Shown piece after piece: positions 61,072-64,000 of a stretch of 64,000 nt of DNA; the first letter of the stretch is position 1, and each line of letters opens with the position of its first letter. Source of the DNA: a virus; the IMG/VR virus record IMGVR_UViG_3300020183_000023, positions 42,654 to 106,653 of that record; one strand, written 5' to 3'. The notes beneath the pieces are model-generated. The model was not told the DNA's origin, did no database searches, and was given only the letters and a program-made list of their open reading frames with translations. Both the position numbers and the translations under genes were made by a program.

Positions 61072-61329
61072 ATGAAAACTCAAAACAACTATCTAGAATT
61101 ACAACTAAATTTCTCAACCGAAGAAAAAAGAATCATCACGCAAATAGAAACCCTGCATAAACACAAATCACAAATGAACGATTACTTGCGTCTAAAAGTT
61201 GAGCAAGAAGATTGGCATGGCGTAGCTGATGCTGCTATGGACATCCGAGAAATTGTTGCAAAAATAACCACGCTACAGAGTGTCCTAGATGATTTGACAG
61301 TCGATAGTATGTCTAGCAAACAGAAATAG
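61072..61329 (+). CDS. Hypothetical coiled-coil protein
   Basis: An 85-residue helical protein with a charged middle (KVEQEDWHGVADAAMDIREI). It lies between members of a paralogue family and ends at a duplicated start sequence. Not recognised. Confidence 0.5.
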   Translation: MKTQNNYLELQLNFSTEEKRIITQIETLHKHKSQMNDYLRLKVEQEDWHGVADAAMDIREIVAKITTLQSVLDDLTVDSMSSKQK

Positions 61330-61398
61330 GAACCATATAGTATGTCAAACCATACCTAGTGATCTAAAATAGGAACCATATAGTATGTCAAACCATAC
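61324..61398 (+). repeat. Duplicated translation-start segment
   Basis: A 32-base segment occurs twice (61324-61355 and 61367-61398), 43 bases apart. Each copy includes AGGAACC, an ATG and the first codons of the gene at 61385. The upstream copy gives only a five-codon frame (MSNHT then stop). It looks like a small tandem duplication. Confidence 0.85.
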
Positions 61399-61774
61399 TG
61401 ACACACCATTTGCCATATTACAATCCGACTTAGATCCCTTTGTAGACGTATATGAACGTATGAACAAAGTATTATCTGTATATGTAATGGTACCTGTTCC
61501 CTTCGGTCACAGTGCCTTGACATATTTTGAAAATAACAACACACACAAAGTGATGATAGTTGATGCCGACGGCCGCGAAATTATAAGCCTACCGCGCAAT
61601 ATCCACAATTTGCCTGCTTCGTATTCGAACGAGGACATTTTGCGCTACTTTGTAGCTTGCGAAAACTTAGTGCCATTGCTCCTAGGCAGAATCAAACAAC
61701 TAGAACAAATCTTATGTGATAGCAATAGCGATATAGCCAAACCCATTTTAGAAGAATTGGCAGAAAAATTATGA
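61385..61774 (+). CDS. Paralogue family member B
   Basis: A 129-residue protein. The C-terminal helical region (ILRYFVACENLVPLLLGRIKQLEQ and ILEELAEKL) matches the proteins at 60682 and 61771. The N-terminal part is a small beta-containing region (HKVMIVDADGREIISLP). Start preceded by the duplicated segment. Stop overlaps the next start (ATGA). Confidence 0.55.
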   Translation: MSNHTDTPFAILQSDLDPFVDVYERMNKVLSVYVMVPVPFGHSALTYFENNNTHKVMIVDADGREIISLPRNIHNLPASYSNEDILRYFVACENLVPLLLGRIKQLEQILCDSNSDIAKPILEELAEKL

Positions 61775-62112
61775 GCAGTCTAGAATACTATAAACGCGCA
61801 CTACAAGAAGTTCAAAGGTGTAGCAGCCCAATAGAACATGAGTCTCGCGGATATTGGTTTTATATGGAAGACCGTTCCGAAACTCCATCCGACGAGGACA
61901 AAATTGACATATATTGCGACCTATACATAGAACCCATCTTGACTATTGCGTGGACCGAACACAATCTAAATATGACTCGCTATATAATAGCTCTTCAGAA
62001 TTTATCCCTTCCAGCATTGCGCCATATTATCTGCCTTGAAGATGCCCTTATGGGATTAACCACCGACGAATTTAAAGATAAACTAATAAAAGAACTAGCC
62101 GAAGATGTATGA
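61771..62112 (+). CDS. Paralogue family member C
   Basis: A 113-residue protein of the same family: MTRYIIALQNLSLPALRHI, then a gap and KELAEDV align with the other two members. Rich in acidic and aromatic residues. It overlaps the previous gene by four bases and the next by eight. Confidence 0.55.
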   Translation: MSSLEYYKRALQEVQRCSSPIEHESRGYWFYMEDRSETPSDEDKIDIYCDLYIEPILTIAWTEHNLNMTRYIIALQNLSLPALRHIICLEDALMGLTTDEFKDKLIKELAEDV

Positions 62113-62308
62113 CGCTCTAATAGAAATTATTAAGCAGCGTAAAACTAAAGTTATTGGCATACACGACCTGGAAAGAGCAGCTAGTCTACCGAAAGATTAT
62201 TTAGACGACGACTCATTGGCGGAATTATGTCGTCAACTCCGTGAAGAACATGTTATTGCATATGTACAAGGAAAAGGATTGTTTAAACATATAAGGATAA
62301 CTGGATGA
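62105..62308 (+). CDS. Possible small winged-helix protein
   Basis: A 67-residue protein: two helices (DLERAASLPKDYLDDD) followed by REEHVIAYVQGKGLFKHIRI, which fits a recognition helix plus wing. A DNA-binding or adaptor role is possible. Its stop overlaps the next tiny gene. Confidence 0.45.
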   Translation: MYDALIEIIKQRKTKVIGIHDLERAASLPKDYLDDDSLAELCRQLREEHVIAYVQGKGLFKHIRITG

Positions 62309-62367
62309 GCGGAGAACTTTTTTTGATTCTAATCGTCGTATTTATCATTGTTGCGGTCATTGGGTAA
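62305..62367 (+). CDS. Very short single-membrane-span peptide
   Basis: A 20-codon frame whose ATG overlaps the previous stop (ATGA). After a short polar start (SGE) it is almost entirely hydrophobic (LILIVVFIIVAVIG). It is the second such gene after 58422. Real expression is suggested by coupling only. Confidence 0.4.
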   Translation: MSGELFLILIVVFIIVAVIG

Positions 62368-62370
62368 TAT

Positions 62371-62493
62371 ATGGAAAGGCTCATAGTAATTCCAATAGAG
62401 TTTGGAATTTATGTTACGGCTGTAGTTGCTCTAAAAATATTAGAGTGTCCATTTAAAATTGAAGATTTAAGGTTTGAACAATGGCAAGATTAA
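62371..62493 (+). CDS. Short possible membrane protein
   Basis: A 40-codon frame starting three bases after the previous stop and overlapping the lipoprotein gene by 13 bases. It has a moderately hydrophobic centre (IYVTAVVALKIL) and a charged end. Possibly part of the small membrane-gene group. Confidence 0.35.
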   Translation: MERLIVIPIEFGIYVTAVVALKILECPFKIEDLRFEQWQD

Positions 62494-62951
62494 GCGTTCT
62501 ATTATTGTTGGTAATGTGTACGGCTTCGTGTTTGTCGTTGCGCCCTCCTATGTATTACACCGACGCTCGCTTGCAGGCAGAAATTTCTAACTTTTTTCAA
62601 GACTGTTTAGGATATTTTCATAGGGCGCAATGTATGCCCGAAGTGAATGTAGAAGTTAAAGTAGTTGATTTGCCCGATACTACATTAGGCATTTGTACTA
62701 TCTATCCGGATAATTCTTTGAAAATTAAAATCGACAGCTCGGTAGTGGATTCTCCTTTAAGGAAGTTGGTTGTATATCACGAGCTAATGCATTGTGTTTT
62801 TGATGTAGAGCATTATGACGACGATATTGACATTATGAACAAAGATGCAACGAACGATGAAGAAATCATCAAACATTTTAATTATTATTTACAGAAATCT
62901 TTTACTAGAATTCGTATGGAAATGTTTCAACGAATGCTAAAAAAGAAATAA
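62481..62951 (+). CDS. Lipoprotein-type zinc metalloprotease candidate
   Basis: A 156-residue protein. The N-terminus has a hydrophobic signal (LSVLLLLVMC) ending in a lipobox-like TASC (Cys17), so it may be lipid-anchored to the membrane. HELMHCVFDVEH (100-111) is a zincin HExxH motif with a third His near the metzincin position, and DIMN (117-120) could be a Met-turn. It would cleave cell-envelope or surface proteins, perhaps for lysis or superinfection control. The third-His spacing is one residue longer than standard, so catalysis is uncertain. Confidence 0.6.
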   Translation: MARLSVLLLLVMCTASCLSLRPPMYYTDARLQAEISNFFQDCLGYFHRAQCMPEVNVEVKVVDLPDTTLGICTIYPDNSLKIKIDSSVVDSPLRKLVVYHELMHCVFDVEHYDDDIDIMNKDATNDEEIIKHFNYYLQKSFTRIRMEMFQRMLKKK

Positions 62952-63051
62952 TAATATTTGGGTCGCTATGTTTGGGGGTAATATCCTGCCCCTTGCTCTT
63001 TGAAAATATTATATACCGATTACCCAGGCCCCCCGACTGCCTAAATATTTT

Positions 63052-63296
63052 GCACTGTCCAACTTTTTTACACTGTCCAAGGTTTTTACACTGTATAGTT
63101 TGTGTACAGTTGTACAACTTTTATACACTGTCGAATGTTTATACACACTGTATAACACCTATACACTGTACAATCCTTAGCCGCCTAAAAATTGGCCGGG
63201 GGTGTCGAAATTTTATACAGGAAAAATCGACCGCCGAGGGTGTAAAAACTTTATACACTGTGTCGAAATTTTAGTCGGCTAATTTTTGGACACTGT
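63052..63296. repeat. TACACTGT motif array
   Basis: In the roughly 490 bases without a supported gene (62952-63437), TACACTGT occurs at 63069, 63087, 63124, 63162 and 63254, with CACACTGT at 63144, GACACTGT at 63289 and GCACTGT at 63052. Spacings are 17-20 or 35-37 bases, apart from one gap of 92. Such regular iterations suggest protein binding: iterons or activator sites. Two copies of GTGTCGAAATTTTA (63202-63215 and 63260-63273) add to the structure. Any protein read through this region is made of the repeats, so I list no gene. Confidence 0.7.
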
Positions 63297-63315
63297 TTAT
63301 TTTTTAAACACCCCC

Positions 63316-63332
63316 TTGGCACGGTTTTTGCT
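63316..63332 (+). promoter_or_regulatory. Sigma-54-like -24/-12 promoter match
   Basis: TTGGCACG-GTTT-TTGCT matches the sigma-54 consensus with the GG-N10-GC spacing exact (GG 63318-63319, GC 63330-63331). It is about 105 bases upstream of the gene at 63438 and just downstream of the TACACTGT array, as expected for activator sites. However, GGCACG (63318-63323) also pairs with CGTGCC (63344-63349) and TTGCT with AGCAA (63335-63339), so the match could be part of a hairpin with another function. Confidence 0.45.
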
Positions 63333-63394
63333 ACAGCAAATTGCGTGCCATTGCACGGGTTTAAGTTTACCAATAGCGGTTGCCGATAAATATA

Positions 63395-63420
63395 TTGTAA
63401 GGAGCGAGTGTTCCTTACAA
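63395..63420 (+). promoter_or_regulatory. Leader hairpin upstream of gene 63438
   Basis: TTGTAAGGA (63395-63403) pairs perfectly with TCCTTACAA (63412-63420) around an eight-base loop. The stem contains an AAGGA ribosome-site-like sequence, and the true GGAGG site follows at 63427-63431. It may regulate translation of the next gene. Confidence 0.5.
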
Positions 63421-63437
63421 AACATCGGAGGTTTACC

Positions 63438-63866
63438 ATGGCAAAAATTGCTCGCTACGCTGGCCGGGAGTTGCAAATCGTAAACGCAGTAATTGCCGCT
63501 TTTGGCGGCAAGGAAATTTGGAACCAGGATTTAGCATCCTGGCTCCGCAGCCAGTTTCCCGACGTGCTCGGCGGCACCCGCGCCGCCGAAAATTTCCTGG
63601 AAGCCGTCGGCATGGCGGATTTTGCCAGCGCCCACTCCCGCACCGGCAAGCCCCGCACCCTCGGATACGCCGCATTCCGCGGCGTGCGCCGCCACCGGGC
63701 TGGCGAGCCTGCCCACACCGAGCCTCGCGCTCGGTACTGGGTTATTCCCAGTCGACCCTACACCGCCCTGCTTACTAAGCAGGAAGTATTCGCCCGCCTA
63801 GGGGCAGCCGTGCCACGGCCGCTCCCCACCAAGGAGCGCACCACACCCTACCACAAGGTAGGGTAA
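63438..63866 (+). CDS. GC-rich gene of unknown function
   Basis: A 142-residue basic protein; I place the start at the ATG at 63438 because GGAGG is seven bases upstream. The N-terminal half is a small helical domain (IWNQDLASWLRSQFPDVLGG...AAENFLEAVGM) that could be winged-helix-like; the rest is rich in Arg and Pro. The gene is about 71% GC over 63541-63660, unlike the AT-rich phage genes. It could be acquired DNA, a different genome part or an assembly join. Not recognised. Confidence 0.5.
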   Translation: MAKIARYAGRELQIVNAVIAAFGGKEIWNQDLASWLRSQFPDVLGGTRAAENFLEAVGMADFASAHSRTGKPRTLGYAAFRGVRRHRAGEPAHTEPRARYWVIPSRPYTALLTKQEVFARLGAAVPRPLPTKERTTPYHKVG

Positions 63867-63871
63867 TCCCG

Positions 63872-63956
63872 CGGGGGGCGCAAGCCCCCAACACTCCCCC
63901 ACATTTTAGTGGCTACGGGGGACGTAGCATCCACACCCAACGGGGGTACAGCCCCC
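63872..63956 (+). other. Three GC-rich hairpins between genes
   Basis: GGGGGC-GCAA-GCCCCC (63874-63889), GCTACG...CGTAGC (63912-63928) and GGGGG...CCCCC (63942-63956) form a row of stem-loops in the 100 bases between the two GC-rich genes. No T run follows, so they are leader or mRNA-stability structures rather than clear terminators. Confidence 0.6.
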
Positions 63957-63969
63957 ACAGGAGGTTTCC

Positions 63970-64000
63970 ATGTCCAACAACCAACGCTCCATCCTGTCCG
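63970..64000 (+). CDS. Start of a further GC-rich gene (partial)
   Basis: An ATG at 63970 with an AGGAGG site (GGAGGTTTCC leader, similar to that of the gene at 63438) opens a frame of ten codons to the window edge. Product begins MSNNQRSILS; nothing more can be said. Confidence 0.45.
   Translation, partial: MSNNQRSILS

Noticed and set aside
62972-63274. Plus-strand frame of 100 codons across the motif array
   Set aside because: Product is formed by the repeated TACACTGT units (repeated HC/Y patterns), no convincing ribosome site, and composition unlike a protein.
63433-63718. Minus-strand GC-rich frames of 80-87 codons
   Set aside because: Arg/Cys-rich products antisense to the gene at 63438, as expected of open frames in GC-rich DNA.

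Overview
The window is almost entirely an AT-rich, densely packed tailed-phage genome. It encodes a contractile tail sheath, a portal, a large terminase, an HK97-type capsid protein and two capsid-associated proteases, so it comes from a myovirus. The gene content suggests a large, fairly host-independent phage: its own RecA/UvsX, SbcCD nuclease, gp32-like SSB, DnaB-like helicase, DnaG-like primase, class I ribonucleotide reductase, GMP reductase, RNase H and a GroEL-type chaperonin. No tRNA, integrase, IS element or CRISPR array was seen. The host cannot be named from the sequence.

Layout. 1-9466 (minus) carries DNA modification, recombination and repair: an AGPT-Pplase-like amino-acid:DNA transferase (cut by the edge), an FAD oxidoreductase, UvsX, a possible mediator, SSB, an HNH nuclease, a DnaE C-terminal-like protein and SbcC/SbcD. 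9592-15941 (plus) holds a candidate AEP primase-polymerase, a degenerate DNA-methylase-like protein, GroEL and a tail fibre. A second tail fibre lies convergent to it (16282-18141, minus). 18228-28913 (plus) carries small virion-type genes, helicase, NrdB/NrdA, primase and the major capsid protein. 28957-34170 is a mosaic on both strands (GMP reductase, lone NUMOD-like protein, GH19 endolysin, DEDDh exonuclease). 34167-49838 (minus) is the main packaging and tail block (portal, terminase, sheath, ClpP-like protease, tail-completion candidates), with a second AGPT/HMUDK-helical-like protein and a 2-oxoglutarate dioxygenase embedded next to the terminase. 49935-62951 (plus) has a prohead protease, further virion proteins, RNase H, a PLP enzyme and many small overlapping genes, including a PLA2-like protein, a lipoprotein metalloprotease and very short membrane peptides. 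From about 62950 the sequence changes: a non-coding stretch with an array of TACACTGT motifs and a near-perfect sigma-54-like promoter/hairpin leads into a GC-rich segment (about 71% GC by hand count at 63541-63660) with one complete and one truncated gene.

The most interesting inference is a thymine hypermodification system scattered over three loci: AGPT-like protein plus flavoenzyme (1-1535), AGPT/HMUDK-helical-like protein plus 2OG dioxygenase inside the terminase operon (40399-41893), and an alliinase-like PLP enzyme (57361-58425). Amino-acid transferases, flavin lyases and PLP enzymes are the known enzyme classes of phage thymidine hypermodification; a dioxygenase in this setting would be an unusual addition. 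The dUMP hydroxymethylase and 5-hmdU DNA kinase expected for the pathway are not in this window. Calls rest on reading motifs by eye; no database search was run.
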